Of a DNA stretch of 64,000 bases, positions 1 through 10,793 are shown in pieces. A program made the position numbers and the translations under genes. Positions within the stretch are counted from its first letter, which is position 1. Every line of letters starts with the position of its first letter. The notes below the pieces were generated by a model that saw only the letters and a program-made list of their open reading frames with translations, was not told the origin of the DNA and searched no databases. The stretch is taken from contig NZ_JAEQBB010000003.1 in the NCBI RefSeq assembly GCF_018616375.1, positions 248,001 through 312,000 of the forward strand, in the 5' to 3' direction. The stretch is from Exiguobacterium sp. J17977. GTDB taxonomy: Bacteria > Bacillota > Bacilli > Exiguobacteriales > Exiguobacteriaceae.

Positions 1-153
1 GGTTGGATCGTCGAACTGTTAGGAGACATTCCAGAGAAAGGTGCGCGTGTCACGTATGAGGACATGACGTTCACCGTTCTCCACGTCGAAAAGCGTCGGA
101 TTCGCAAGTTGCTCGTCGAGACGGGTCAATCCGAATCGGCGGAACAAGCGTAA
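1..153 (+). CDS. CorC/HlyC-type (CNNM) transporter protein, C-terminal fragment
   Basis: This is the last 50 codons of a gene that starts before the window. The residues GWIVELLGDIPEKGARVTYE and the following FTVLHVEKRRIRKLLVE match the C-terminal transporter-associated (CorC_HlyC) domain that ends hemolysin/CNNM-family magnesium or cobalt efflux membrane proteins. The usual pattern there is GW...LG.IP..G....Y....F.V.....RRI. The membrane and CBS domains lie outside the window, so the full protein cannot be judged. A strong terminator follows at once. The family call rests only on this C-terminal domain. Confidence 0.8.
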   Translation, partial: GWIVELLGDIPEKGARVTYEDMTFTVLHVEKRRIRKLLVETGQSESAEQA

Positions 154-159
154 ACGAAC

Positions 160-194
160 AAAGGAGGGACCGCCAACCGGCGGTCCCTCCTTTT
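160..194. terminator. Rho-independent terminator, bidirectional
   Basis: A 14-base-pair stem (AAGGAGGGACCGCC / GGCGGTCCCTCCTT) with a 4-base loop is followed by T-rich sequence on the plus strand and preceded by A-rich sequence. It ends the CorC-like gene and lies just past the 3' end of the convergent NUDIX gene, so it can serve both. Confidence 0.9.
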
Positions 195-196
195 GT

Positions 197-973
197 TTAT
201 ACGGTATGATGGCGCTCGACGCGTTCGAGCAGCTCATATGGGCGAACTTTATAGATGGCGTGCGGCATATACGTCGGGTCGATCGCGTCAAGCAGGCGCA
301 TCTGGAAATGTTCGCGCTTGATATAGTCGCCGACGTTCGAGGCGTCGACTTTGAAGAAGCCGACTTCTTGCGTCTCGCCTTCTTGCGGTTGCAGGTCACC
401 CGAGACGTAGCGGGCACGGAACGTGACACAGAGCACGCGGGAGGACACGTTTTGATAGATGCCGGTGATCCCGTCGACCTCAATCTCAATCCCGGTCTCT
501 TCTCTCACTTCGCGATGCACGGCGTCGACGATCGATTCATGTTCCTCGACTTGTCCGCCCGGCATCTCATACGTATCGTTCCGGTGTGTGTTCTGGACGA
601 GGAGTACCTCGCCGTCGGCGTTCGTGACGTAAGCCGTCACGGAGACGATCGTGCGCGGCGGTGTGTAGTGACCGGTCGGCATCATGAACTCCTCGCTCGA
701 CTTAATATATAAATCTTTACCGAGACGGGCCCGCTTCTTCATCGCCTCGCGGCGGAGACTGCTCGAGCGGTAATCACGTTCGACTTGTTCGTAATGCTGG
801 CGGTCACGATATTCCCAGAGGGCCATGACCTCGTCTTTGTCTTCGGTCACCCAACGACCGACGAGACGGGCGCCGTGCGATACCTGAATCGGATACAGGT
901 ATGTATGAAAAAACTCGGTGAATTCTTCTAAGCGTTCAGGACGGATGGTATACGTTTTTCGACGATGGAACAT
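197..973 (-). CDS. NIPSNAP-NUDIX two-domain hydrolase
   Basis: The 258-residue protein joins two domains. Residues about 1-100 resemble the NIPSNAP/dimeric alpha-beta barrel fold (RRKTYTIRPERLEEF, then ALWEYRDRQHYE). Residues about 107-230 are a NUDIX hydrolase with a full NUDIX box near residues 139-161 (GGQVEEHESIVDAV, then REVREETGI), which fits the consensus GX5EX7REUXEEXGU. NUDIX enzymes cleave nucleoside diphosphates linked to another group; the substrate cannot be read from the sequence. The start ATG has a strong AAAGGAGG site 7 bases upstream. It is a single-gene unit, preceded by a 14-base perfect palindrome at 1041-1054 that may be an operator. The fusion is the notable feature. 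Confidence 0.85.
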   Translation of the reverse strand: MFHRRKTYTIRPERLEEFTEFFHTYLYPIQVSHGARLVGRWVTEDKDEVMALWEYRDRQHYEQVERDYRSSSLRREAMKKRARLGKDLYIKSSEEFMMPTGHYTPPRTIVSVTAYVTNADGEVLLVQNTHRNDTYEMPGGQVEEHESIVDAVHREVREETGIEIEVDGITGIYQNVSSRVLCVTFRARYVSGDLQPQEGETQEVGFFKVDASNVGDYIKREHFQMRLLDAIDPTYMPHAIYKVRPYELLERVERHHTV

Positions 974-1040
974 GGTAATTCCTCCTTTGAAGGTGGTAAT
1001 CTCTATTCCGAGAAAAAAAACGCTTTCCTCACTGTTCTTA

Positions 1041-1054
1041 ATTCGGTACCGAAT
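1041..1054. promoter_or_regulatory. Perfect 14-bp palindrome, candidate operator
   Basis: ATTCGGTACCGAAT is a perfect inverted repeat in the short gap upstream of the NIPSNAP-NUDIX gene and after the terminator of the DedA-like gene. Its place suggests an operator for the NUDIX gene, but I recognise no regulator motif. It could also be chance. Confidence 0.35.
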
Positions 1055-1072
1055 CTGTTTTTCCCTCTATTC

Positions 1073-1113
1073 AAAAAAGTCAGCTCGAGCGAATCTGCTC
1101 AGGCTGACTTTTT
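1073..1113. terminator. Terminator of the DedA-like gene
   Basis: The inverted repeat AAGTCAGC / GCTGACTT is flanked by A6 on the plus-strand left and T5 on the right. On the minus strand it gives a stem followed by T6, just past and partly inside the 3' end of the DedA-like gene. Confidence 0.75.
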
Positions 1114-1680
1114 AAATAGACGCGGATTTGCGCGGATATAGCGGATGAAGGCATACAGTCCGACGCCGATGGCGACATACGGCAAGAACCCGTGGGTGAC
1201 TTCGCCGATGTGACGCCAATTGCTGCCGAGCATCATCCCGAGTTTGACGAACACAAACGACCAGACGCCGAAGACGATAACGGTCACCGTCAAAAACTTC
1301 CGGAATGACAAGCGCATGACGCCGGCGCTGACGGCGAACAGCTGGCGCCAAATGACGCTCAGACAGACGATCCAGGCGCCATATGTCTCGAACCACGTCT
1401 CGGCGCGTTGTTGCTTCGCTTCACTGATCCGAAATGACTTATAGAGCCGAAGGGCGACAGGACGACCGCCATAGCGGCCAATCCAATAGAGAATGACTTG
1501 ACTGAGGACGAACGCCGACCACGCGAGGAGGAAGACGAGCAGGAACGAGACGTCGAGAGAACCAATCAAATGGCCGCCGTAGGCGAGCACGAGCTCGTTC
1601 GGGATGAATTGAATGAAGATGCCGAGCGGGACGCTGAAGACGCCGCAACCGAGCAACAGTTGTTCAAAGAAATGCCACAT
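1099..1680 (-). CDS. DedA-family (SNARE-associated) membrane protein
   Basis: A 193-residue integral membrane protein with four to five hydrophobic segments. It has the DedA layout: an early FIQFIPNELVLAYGG segment (like the family's P.E.....G), a YWIGRYGGRP loop (like the family's G...G), and a later WRQLFAVSAGVMRLSFRKF stretch (like the family's R.....AG...M....F). Family members are undecaprenyl-phosphate or phospholipid flippase-like transporters that support envelope integrity. A longer reading extends to 1770, but ATG 1680 has AAAGGAGGGG at ideal spacing and starts directly with the first hydrophobic helix. It is monocistronic, with its own terminator. The transported lipid is not inferable. 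Confidence 0.85.
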   Translation of the reverse strand: MWHFFEQLLLGCGVFSVPLGIFIQFIPNELVLAYGGHLIGSLDVSFLLVFLLAWSAFVLSQVILYWIGRYGGRPVALRLYKSFRISEAKQQRAETWFETYGAWIVCLSVIWRQLFAVSAGVMRLSFRKFLTVTVIVFGVWSFVFVKLGMMLGSNWRHIGEVTHGFLPYVAIGVGLYAFIRYIRANPRLFKKSA

Positions 1681-1754
1681 GACCGTCCCCTCCTTTCCAA
1701 ATTTTGTACGGTCTTTGTTCCATCCATCAGTATAACGGACATGAGCCGAAAGCA

Positions 1755-1786
1755 AAAGAAAAGATGTCACGTATTTGTGACATCTT
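1755..1786 (-). terminator. Terminator of the niaR-nadS operon
   Basis: On the minus strand the stem AAGATGTCAC / GTGACATCTT with a 6-base loop is followed by TTCTTTTGC. It overlaps the niaR stop codon and ends the desulfurase-niaR unit. Confidence 0.8.
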
Positions 1787-2324
1787 AGTCGAGCTCGGAG
1801 ACGAGAACGCCGAGTCGCTCGAGTTCCGAGACGGCGGCATCGATGGCGTCCTCGCTATCGGCCTCGAGCGTGTGGATATGCAAGCCACCCGTCAAATGCG
1901 ACAGCGGGGCGGCCTGATTCGCCTCGATTCGTTCGAGGAAGGCACGGACGTCGCGACGACTCTTCACCATCATCTGACCCGTCAACGAACCGTAAACCGG
2001 GTGATCGATGATGACGTCCCGAATCGTGACGCCTTCGTCGACGATGGCGTTCATCTCCGCTTCCATGGCCTCGGCCTCGTGACGACAGACGATTTTACGG
2101 CTGTAGGCGGACGGCGACGACTCGCCTGGTAGATAGACGTATCCGCGGGCGGTCGCGACGATCTGATGGCCTTTCGCCTTCAAGAGCGACAAGTCTTGGA
2201 CGACGACTTGTCGGCTGACGGCGACGCGGCGGGCGAGCTCAGAGCCGGTGATCGGCTCGGAACTCTGTTCAATCATTTCAAGTAACGTGCGCCGGCGTTC
2301 TTCACCGGCTAAGCGTTTGTTCAT
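1785..2324 (-). CDS. niaR: NiaR/YrxA-type transcriptional repressor of NAD biosynthesis
   Basis: A 179-residue regulator. Residues about 8-60 are a winged helix-turn-helix of the HTH_11/DeoR-like type (LARRVAVSRQVVVQDLSLLK). The rest is the 3H domain, named for conserved histidines, visible as CRHEAEAMEAE, IIDHPVYG and GGLHIHT. Members of this family bind nicotinic acid and repress NAD synthesis genes. It is co-transcribed with the upstream desulfurase, overlapping it by 23 bases, and diverges from nadBCA, which is the expected target. A TTG at 2333 also reads in frame but sits on top of the AAGGAGAG site. ATG 2324 has workable spacing and was chosen. Confidence 0.92.
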   Translation of the reverse strand: MNKRLAGEERRRTLLEMIEQSSEPITGSELARRVAVSRQVVVQDLSLLKAKGHQIVATARGYVYLPGESSPSAYSRKIVCRHEAEAMEAEMNAIVDEGVTIRDVIIDHPVYGSLTGQMMVKSRRDVRAFLERIEANQAAPLSHLTGGLHIHTLEADSEDAIDAAVSELERLGVLVSELD

Positions 2325-3432
2325 AAGATCCAACTCTCCTTGCTAAAGTGACGATGGCTTCGGCGAGTGCCGTCGTGGCTTCGACGGTCGTGTCTTCGCC
2401 GAAGGAAATGCGGACGAGGCCGTGGCAGGCGCTCGTCTCATAGCCGAGTGACTCGAGCATCCGGTTCGGTCCGTTCTGGCCGGCCCGGCAGGCCGAGCCT
2501 GCCGAGACTTGGAAGCCGAGCCCGTCGAGTTCGGTCATCCACCATTGGCCATCCCGCTGATTCGAGACGAACGAGAAGATGGCGGGGCTCTGCTGATCGA
2601 ACTCGAGCCAGTCCACGTAAGACGATGTCTTCTCTTTCAAGATAGCACGAAACGCCAAGAAATTTCTTTCATGACGTGTCCGCGCCTCGTGCCGATCGGT
2701 GAACGCTTTGACGAACGCGCAGATGCCGGGGACGTCAATCGTGCCGGGACGGATGCCATACTGATGGTGTCCCGGATAGTAGGGCGGCGGCAACAGTCGT
2801 TCCATATAGAGGCCGCCTACGCCTTTTGGACCGCCGACCTTATGGGCGCTGAACGAGTAGGCGTCAATCCCGTCGACCGAGACGGGAATCTTGCCGAGCG
2901 CCTGGACGCCGTCGATATGGAGCAACACTTTCTTATATTTCAATTGGCAGAGGATATTGTGGAGCGGCAGCGTCCAGCCGGTGTCAGAGTTGACGTGCTG
3001 GAACGTCACGAGCCCGATATCCCGGTCGAGCAGTCGCGTGAACGTCTCCTGGTCGAAGCGACCGTCCTTTAGTTTCAGGCGATGGACGGTCACGCCTTCC
3101 GCCTCCCATTCGTCGAGGAGGAGGGCGACAGAGTCGTGCTCTTGCCACGACGTGATCACTTCACTGCCTTTCATGCGCTTGCGGAGACTCGTCAGCGCGA
3201 TATAGTTGCTCTCCGAGCCGCTGCCGGTGAAGAGCAGTTTCCCACGGAGCATGTCGAGCCCGAGGGCCTGTTTCACCAGACGCCTGGCCTCGGTCAAGTA
3301 ATCTTCGGCCATATATCCGTGCGTGTGGAGGGAAGACGGGTTACCGTATACGCTCCGCGCCATGGCGACGTAATGGTCAAGGGCGGATTTTGTCATCGGG
3401 TGCGTCGCCGCATAATCAAAGTAACGGTTCAT
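2302..3432 (-). CDS. nadS: Cysteine desulfurase, NadS/NifS type
   Basis: A 376-residue class V aminotransferase fold enzyme that uses PLP to move sulfur from cysteine. The start motif FDYAATHPMT, the PLP lysine in SFSAHKVGGPKG, the HIDGVQALGK segment and the catalytic cysteine loop SAGSACRAGQ are all present. In Bacillales a NifS paralogue beside nadB is known to build the iron-sulfur cluster of quinolinate synthase NadA. The same position here, divergent from nadBCA and upstream of niaR, supports that role over general housekeeping. A second desulfurase, at 37002, sits by mnmA. The start ATG has AAAAGGGG upstream. Confidence 0.93.
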   Translation of the reverse strand: MNRYFDYAATHPMTKSALDHYVAMARSVYGNPSSLHTHGYMAEDYLTEARRLVKQALGLDMLRGKLLFTGSGSESNYIALTSLRKRMKGSEVITSWQEHDSVALLLDEWEAEGVTVHRLKLKDGRFDQETFTRLLDRDIGLVTFQHVNSDTGWTLPLHNILCQLKYKKVLLHIDGVQALGKIPVSVDGIDAYSFSAHKVGGPKGVGGLYMERLLPPPYYPGHHQYGIRPGTIDVPGICAFVKAFTDRHEARTRHERNFLAFRAILKEKTSSYVDWLEFDQQSPAIFSFVSNQRDGQWWMTELDGLGFQVSAGSACRAGQNGPNRMLESLGYETSACHGLVRISFGEDTTVEATTALAEAIVTLARRVGSYEQTLSR

Positions 3433-3470
3433 CGTAAAGTTCCCCTTTTCTCATGTTGTCTTCTTCACAA

Positions 3471-3498
3471 AATTATGCGAAACTAGTTTACAAGTCAA
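3471..3498 (-). promoter_or_regulatory. Candidate promoter of nadS-niaR with 10-bp palindrome
   Basis: On the minus strand TTGACT is followed after 15-17 bases by CATAAT/TAATTT. The perfect palindrome AAACTAGTTT (3480-3489) lies in the spacer, in the gap shared with nadB. It could be a NiaR operator controlling both directions; I did not match it to a published NiaR consensus. Confidence 0.4.
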
Positions 3499-3528
3499 CA
3501 TTACATATGAAAAACAGGTGATATACAG

Positions 3529-4962
3529 ATGTCTTTACAGTTTGAACAGGTCGATGTTTTGATTATCGGGGCCGGCCTGGCCGCCGTGACGGTCGCCCTC
3601 CATCTGCCCCGGACGTTGAACGTCCTGCTCGTCGCCAAACATGAAGTGACGAGTGCGAACTCGGACTTGGCTCAGGGTGGCATCGCGAGTTCGTACTTGG
3701 AACCGTCGAGCGTCGACCATGAGCGGGATACGCTCGTCGCCTCGAAACTCGCGGCCGTGCCCGAGCGTGTTTATACACTCGTCGAGGAAGGGCGGACGGC
3801 GATTCAAGAGCTGGAGCGGTTCGGCGTCGTCTTCGACCGCGACGCGACAGGTTATGCGGTCGGTCGGGAAGGCGCCCACGGTTTGAATCGAATCTTTCAC
3901 GTCGGGGGCGATGAGACGGGACGGCACGTGATGGCGACGCTGCGGCGTCAACTGCCGGACAATGTGACCGTCATGGAGCACGTCTTGATCGATGCGTTGA
4001 CGAAAAGCGATGGCCGTGTGAGCGGGGCGACCGGTTTCAACGGGGAGACGCGCCTCCACGTTCAGGCCGGGGCCGTCGTCTTGGCGACCGGTGGCATCGG
4101 CGGTTTGATCGATTGGACGTCGAATTGTCGCTCGGTCACAGGAGACGGGCTCGTCTTGGCGGAAGCGGTCGGGGCACGGCTGACGAACTTGTCCCGGATT
4201 CAGTTTCATCCGACGCTGCTCGCAATCGATTCACCCCATCTCGTGACGGAAGCGTTGCGCGGGGCTGGAGCCACGCTCGTCGATACGTCTGGGAAGCATG
4301 TGATGGGACAACATCCGCTCGGCAGTCTCGCCCCGAGGGATGAGGTCGCACGAACGCTCACGAACCATACGGGACCGGTGTATTTGGATACGAGCCGTGT
4401 CGAACGGCTCGATGAGCGGTTCCCGAAGCTGGTGGCGACATGTGCCACGCACGGCATCGATGTCCGACGCATCCCGGTCCGGCCGGGACTACATTTCCAT
4501 ATGGGCGGTGTCGACGTCGATGCCTTTGGCCGAACGACGGTCGAAGGACTGTACGCGGTCGGTGAGGTCGCCGATACGGGCATCCATGGGAAGAATCGAC
4601 TCGCGTCAAACTCGTTACTCGAATGCTGGGTGTTCGGGAAGCGGGTGGCGGCGGCGATGACGGTGGAGGAGAAGCCGTTCACGGTGAACGAGACGACCGC
4701 GTTTGAAGTGTCGGTGGATCTGTTCGGCCGCTATCGGCAACAGATTGGGGAATGGCTGACAATCTCGCCGCAACTCGGCAAAATCGTAAGTTTCTTAGAA
4801 AATACCCAACAACTGCCACGGACGAAACACGTGACAAGACAATTAAGTGAACAGACATTGAGTTTAGAAGCGGCACGGCTTTTGGCCCGCGCCATGATGA
4901 GGACGGAGGATGGTTATGAACAAGATCGCTTTGCGCGAACAGCTGACGGCATTTCTACATGA
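3529..4962 (+). CDS. nadB: L-aspartate oxidase NadB, C-terminally shortened
   Basis: A flavoprotein that oxidises L-aspartate to iminoaspartate, the first step of bacterial NAD synthesis. The N-terminal FAD site (VLIIGAGLAAVTVALHL), the SDLAQGGIA segment, the active-site region GREGAHGLNRIFH, and the RLASNSLLECWVFG segment near residues 360-375 are present. At 477 residues it is shorter than the usual 510-540. The end reads [12 protein letters not shown] instead of RAMMRTESRG.H.R.D.P, because the last 47 bases overlap the nadC start. The family's SRGxHxRxDxP motif is therefore missing. It is first in the nadB-nadC-nadA operon. Confidence 0.93.
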   Translation: MSLQFEQVDVLIIGAGLAAVTVALHLPRTLNVLLVAKHEVTSANSDLAQGGIASSYLEPSSVDHERDTLVASKLAAVPERVYTLVEEGRTAIQELERFGVVFDRDATGYAVGREGAHGLNRIFHVGGDETGRHVMATLRRQLPDNVTVMEHVLIDALTKSDGRVSGATGFNGETRLHVQAGAVVLATGGIGGLIDWTSNCRSVTGDGLVLAEAVGARLTNLSRIQFHPTLLAIDSPHLVTEALRGAGATLVDTSGKHVMGQHPLGSLAPRDEVARTLTNHTGPVYLDTSRVERLDERFPKLVATCATHGIDVRRIPVRPGLHFHMGGVDVDAFGRTTVEGLYAVGEVADTGIHGKNRLASNSLLECWVFGKRVAAAMTVEEKPFTVNETTAFEVSVDLFGRYRQQIGEWLTISPQLGKIVSFLENTQQLPRTKHVTRQLSEQTLSLEAARLLARAMMRTEDGYEQDRFARTADGIST

Positions 4963-5785
4963 GGACATCGGCTTCGGCGATATTTCGAGCGGACTAATCG
5001 ATCAGCGCGAGATGTCATTCGCCACGGTCACCGCCAAAATGGATGGGGTGTTCTGTGGCATGGACGTCGTCCTGGAGCTGGCCCAGATGCAACGTCTCGT
5101 CGTCGAGTCATGCCTGCCCGACGGCACGGTTGTCTCAACCGGGGATGAACTGTTCACGTTGCGGGGCAAGACACGGACGCTCCTCGAGACGGAACGAGTG
5201 CTGTTGAACCTCGTCCAACATTTGAGCGGGATTGCCACGATGACGCGGCGCTGCGTCGAACGACTCGCCGACCCGACGATCGCCGTCACCGATACGCGTA
5301 AGACGACACCAGGACTTCGCATGCTCGAGAAGCATGCCGTCCGTTCGGGTGGTGGGAAGAACCACCGGCTCCGGCTCGACGATGCCGTCATGATTAAAGA
5401 CAACCACATCACGGCACTCGGTGGGATCACGAACGCGGTCGCCCGGGCCCGGACGCTGGCCGGTCATACGACGCCGATTGAAGTCGAGGTCGAGACGCTC
5501 GAACAGTTGCATGAGGCAATCAAGGCGAACGCCGACATCATCATGTTCGATAACCGGACGCCAGAAGAACTGAAGGCGTGGCGCGCGCTCGTCCCAAGTC
5601 ATATCAAGACGGAGGCGTCAGGCGGCATCACCGTCGAGACGATCGCCTCGTATCGCGGTACGGGCGTCGACGTCATCTCAATCGGGCAGTTGACCCATTC
5701 GGTGACGGCGCTCGATTGTAGTTTAAATCTCGTAGGAGGAATCAAACATGCAGTTACTCGGAACGATGCCAGCGCTATACGCTGA
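4916..5785 (+). CDS. nadC: Nicotinate-nucleotide pyrophosphorylase (quinolinate phosphoribosyltransferase)
   Basis: Converts quinolinate and PRPP to nicotinate mononucleotide, the third step of the pathway. The 289-residue protein shows the N-terminal [30 protein letters not shown] (phosphoribosyltransferase barrel substrate arginines and lysine), [19 protein letters not shown] and the late ASGGITVET phosphate loop. An in-frame ATG at 4910 lies directly on the GGAGG site, so ATG 4916 (6-base spacing) is chosen. It overlaps both neighbours, 47 bases with nadB and 38 with nadA, so the operon is translationally tight. Confidence 0.95.
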   Translation: MNKIALREQLTAFLHEDIGFGDISSGLIDQREMSFATVTAKMDGVFCGMDVVLELAQMQRLVVESCLPDGTVVSTGDELFTLRGKTRTLLETERVLLNLVQHLSGIATMTRRCVERLADPTIAVTDTRKTTPGLRMLEKHAVRSGGGKNHRLRLDDAVMIKDNHITALGGITNAVARARTLAGHTTPIEVEVETLEQLHEAIKANADIIMFDNRTPEELKAWRALVPSHIKTEASGGITVETIASYRGTGVDVISIGQLTHSVTALDCSLNLVGGIKHAVTRNDASAIR

Positions 5786-6827
5786 TTTGACGGTTGAACA
5801 GATGGAACAACGAATAGAAGCCATCAAGGCACGGCTAGGCAGCCGCCTGTTTTTACCGGCCCACCATTATCAAAAGGACGAGGTCGTCCAGTTCGCGGAC
5901 GCGACCGGCGATTCGCTCCAGCTCGCACGGCTCGCCGAACAGATGAACGAGGCCGAATTCATCGTCTTTTGTGGCGTCCACTTCATGGCCGAGACGGCGG
6001 ACATGCTGACGCGCGACGACCAGATTGTCATCTTGCCGGACATGCGGGCCGGGTGTTCGATGGCCGATATGGCTGATATCGATCAGACGGAGATCGCATG
6101 GGAAGAACTGACGGACACGTTCGGTGACAGTATCGTCCCAATCACGTACGTCAACTCGACGGCAGCCATCAAGGCGTTCGTCGGGAGAAATGGCGGGGCG
6201 ACGGTCACGTCGTCGAACGCCCATGACATCGTGCGCTGGGCGCTCGAGGCCGGCGAACGGATTCTGTTCTTGCCGGACCAACATCTCGGACGCAACACGG
6301 CGTATGATTTGGGCGTGCCGCTCGAGGCGATGGCCGTCTGGGACCCGCTCCGGGAACGCCTCGTCTATGAAGGCGACATCGAGGACATCCGCGTCATTCT
6401 TTGGAAAGGGCACTGCTCGGTCCATGAGAAGTTCAACGTCGCCCAAATCGAGGCGTTACGGAAGAACGACCCGGAGCGACGCATCATCGTCCATCCTGAG
6501 TGTACGTTCGATGTCGTGCAGGCGGCGGATGAGGCTGGGTCGACATCATATATCATCGATCAAATCGAGGCGAGCGCGCCGGGGACGAAGTGGGCCGTCG
6601 GCACCGAGATGAACTTGGTCAACCGTCTTGCGGCAACGCACCCCGAGCTCGACATCAATTCGCTCAACCCGTACATGTGTCCGTGCTTGACGATGAACCG
6701 CATCGATTTGCCGCATCTGCTCTGGGCACTCGAGTCGCTCGAGACGGATCCGGTCAATATCATCCGCGTCGATCAAGAGACGACAAAGTGGGCGACACTC
6801 GCCCTAGAACGGATGCTCGCACGCTAA
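5748..6827 (+). CDS. nadA: Quinolinate synthase NadA
   Basis: A 359-residue [4Fe-4S] enzyme that condenses iminoaspartate with dihydroxyacetone phosphate to quinolinate. Cluster-ligand regions are visible as [19 protein letters not shown] and CPCLTMNR, and the substrate segment as [15 protein letters not shown]. The length fits the longer Bacillus-type NadA (about 360-370) rather than the 300-residue short type. Its cluster is expected to be supplied by the divergent nadS product. The start has TAGGAGGA 7 bases upstream. A strong terminator follows. Confidence 0.96.
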   Translation: MQLLGTMPALYADLTVEQMEQRIEAIKARLGSRLFLPAHHYQKDEVVQFADATGDSLQLARLAEQMNEAEFIVFCGVHFMAETADMLTRDDQIVILPDMRAGCSMADMADIDQTEIAWEELTDTFGDSIVPITYVNSTAAIKAFVGRNGGATVTSSNAHDIVRWALEAGERILFLPDQHLGRNTAYDLGVPLEAMAVWDPLRERLVYEGDIEDIRVILWKGHCSVHEKFNVAQIEALRKNDPERRIIVHPECTFDVVQAADEAGSTSYIIDQIEASAPGTKWAVGTEMNLVNRLAATHPELDINSLNPYMCPCLTMNRIDLPHLLWALESLETDPVNIIRVDQETTKWATLALERMLAR

Positions 6828-6853
6828 GGACAGGCAATCGCCTGTCCTTTTTT
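6828..6853 (+). terminator. Terminator of nadBCA
   Basis: Stem GGACAGGC / GCCTGTCC with a 4-base loop, then T6. It starts right after the nadA stop codon. Confidence 0.92.
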
Positions 6854-6866
6854 CGTGGCGATGGTT

Positions 6867-6876
6867 ATGGTACAAT
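6867..6876 (+). promoter_or_regulatory. Extended -10 promoter of ruvAB
   Basis: TGGTACAAT gives an extended -10 (TGn before TACAAT), with no good -35, 29 bases before the ruvA start. No LexA-like GAAC-N4-GTTC site is visible in the gap, although ruvAB is SOS-controlled in some relatives. Confidence 0.5.
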
Positions 6877-6904
6877 GAATGCAGTTTTCCTATGAAGAGG
6901 AGAT

Positions 6905-7498
6905 ATGACCGTGATTGAATTCGTAAAAGGCTCCGTCGCCTATGTGTGCGCGGAATATATAACGTTGGATGTTTCGGGCGTCGGCTACAAAGTAAGTGTG
7001 CCTAACCCGTTTTTTTATCGTGAACAAGACGAACATGTAATCGTATTTACGCACCATTACGTGCGTGAAGACCAGCAGACGCTGTACGGTTTCCGCTCAC
7101 GCCGGGAACGCGAACTGTTCAACAAACTGCTCGGTGTCAACGGCATCGGACCGAAAGGCGCACTCGCCATCGTCGCCTCGGGCGATATGGATGCCCTCAT
7201 CGACGCAATCGAGACCGAGAACGAAAAGTATTTGATGAAGTTCCCAGGAGTCGGCAAGAAGACGGCCAAACAGATGGCGCTCGACTTGAAAGGCAAGCTG
7301 TCCGAGCTCGCCCCGGACTATGTGCCGAACACGGGCTTATTTGCCCAAGGCGCGTCCGAACTCGACGAGGCGTGCGAGGCGCTCGTCGCCCTCGGCTATT
7401 CGGAACGTGAGATCACACGTGTCCGCAAGGAATTGAACTCAGAAATATTGACGACAGACGCTTACATAAAGCGCGCCCTGCAATTGCTATTGAAATAA
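6905..7498 (+). CDS. ruvA: Holliday junction branch migration protein RuvA
   Basis: A 197-residue DNA-binding subunit that forms tetramers on four-way junctions and loads RuvB. The N-terminal OB-fold ([21 protein letters not shown]), the helix-hairpin-helix pairs around [16 protein letters not shown] and [12 protein letters not shown], and the C-terminal RuvB-binding three-helix domain ([13 protein letters not shown]) are in the standard order. ruvB follows after 10 bases. The start ATG follows GAAGAGGAG. RuvX is encoded elsewhere in the window; no ruvC is seen. Confidence 0.96.
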   Translation: MTVIEFVKGSVAYVCAEYITLDVSGVGYKVSVPNPFFYREQDEHVIVFTHHYVREDQQTLYGFRSRRERELFNKLLGVNGIGPKGALAIVASGDMDALIDAIETENEKYLMKFPGVGKKTAKQMALDLKGKLSELAPDYVPNTGLFAQGASELDEACEALVALGYSEREITRVRKELNSEILTTDAYIKRALQLLLK

Positions 7499-7508
7499 GG
7501 AGGAGACC

Positions 7509-8504
7509 ATGGACGAACGATTGTTGTCACAATCCCATCAACAATATGAAGACTCAGAAGAGTGGAGCTTGCGTCCGCAAAAGTTCGAGCAGTATATCGG
7601 ACAGGAGAAGGCGAAAGGCAACTTGTCGATCTTCATCCAAGCCGCGAAGCTACGAAGCGAGACGCTCGACCACGTCCTCCTCTACGGTCCCCCGGGACTC
7701 GGAAAGACGACGCTCGCCCAAATCATCGCCAACGAGATGGGTGTCGGCATCAAGACGACGGCCGGCCCGGCCATTGAACGTCCGGGTGACCTTGCCGCGA
7801 TTCTGTCGACGCTCGAACCGGGCGACGTCCTGTTCATCGATGAGATTCATCGCTTGAGCCGCACGATTGAAGAGATTCTCTATCCAGCGATGGAGGACTA
7901 CTGTCTCGACATCGTCTACGGACAAGGCGAGATGGCACGAAGCGTCCGCATCGATTTGCCGCCGTTCACGCTCGTCGGCGCGACGACACGGGCCGGGATG
8001 TTGTCGGCCCCGCTCCGTGACCGCTTTGGTGTGACGTTAAAGCTCGAATATTACGAGACGCATGAGCTCGCCGCCATCGTCAGCCGGACGGCCCAACTGT
8101 TCCGCCTGTCCATCTCACCAGAGGCGAGTGGCGCCATCGCCAAACGTTCCCGTGGCACGCCGCGAATCGCCAACCGGCTATTGCGCCGTGTCCGTGACTT
8201 CGCTCAAGTGGCAGGGACGAAAGAAATCGACCCGGCCATGGCTTCGAGCGCGCTCGACCGATTGCACGTCGATGCCCTCGGGCTCGATGAAGTCGACCAC
8301 CGGCTGTTACGGGCGATGGTCGAACGGTTCGGAGGCGGACCGGTCGGACTCGAGACGCTTGCTGCGACGATCGGGGAGGACGCCCAGACAATCGAGGACG
8401 TGTATGAGCCGTACTTGTTACAGCAAGGGTTCCTTCAACGGACGCCGCGCGGCCGCATGATCACCCAGTACGCAAAGACGCATTTTGGCTATGAAGAGGA
8501 GTAA
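7509..8504 (+). CDS. ruvB: Holliday junction branch migration ATPase RuvB
   Basis: A 331-residue AAA+ motor that drives branch migration with RuvA. Walker A is [11 protein letters not shown] near residue 60, Walker B is FIDEIHRL near 115, sensor [18 protein letters not shown] follows, and the C-terminal winged helix ([12 protein letters not shown] ... [10 protein letters not shown]) is intact. A ruvA-ruvB-queA-tgt-yajC gene order is typical of Bacillales; here the spacing to queA is 5 bases. The start has AAGGAGGAGACC. Confidence 0.97.
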   Translation: MDERLLSQSHQQYEDSEEWSLRPQKFEQYIGQEKAKGNLSIFIQAAKLRSETLDHVLLYGPPGLGKTTLAQIIANEMGVGIKTTAGPAIERPGDLAAILSTLEPGDVLFIDEIHRLSRTIEEILYPAMEDYCLDIVYGQGEMARSVRIDLPPFTLVGATTRAGMLSAPLRDRFGVTLKLEYYETHELAAIVSRTAQLFRLSISPEASGAIAKRSRGTPRIANRLLRRVRDFAQVAGTKEIDPAMASSALDRLHVDALGLDEVDHRLLRAMVERFGGGPVGLETLAATIGEDAQTIEDVYEPYLLQQGFLQRTPRGRMITQYAKTHFGYEEE

Positions 8505-8509
8505 ACGAT

Positions 8510-10710
<2,201 letters not shown>

Positions 10711-10729
10711 TTGTTCTGACAGCGATTAT

Positions 10730-10758
10730 GTGACAACGTTTCAGTTTCACGGTATAAT
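10730..10758 (+). promoter_or_regulatory. Promoter of yajC
   Basis: GTGACA, a 17-base spacer and a perfect TATAAT stand 36 bases before the yajC start. This gives yajC a transcript independent of queA-tgt. Confidence 0.7.
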
Positions 10759-10793
10759 GAACCTGATATTGAAGGAAAGGGTGAATTTTACGC

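Noticed and set aside
1112-1396. Arginine-rich ORFs within the DedA-like and other genes
   Set aside because: Arg/Ser-rich products are typical of alternate frames in moderately GC-rich DNA; no supporting signals.
6853-6904. Possible LexA site before ruvAB
   Set aside because: No GAAC-N4-GTTC or close variant is present, although ruvAB is SOS-controlled in some relatives.
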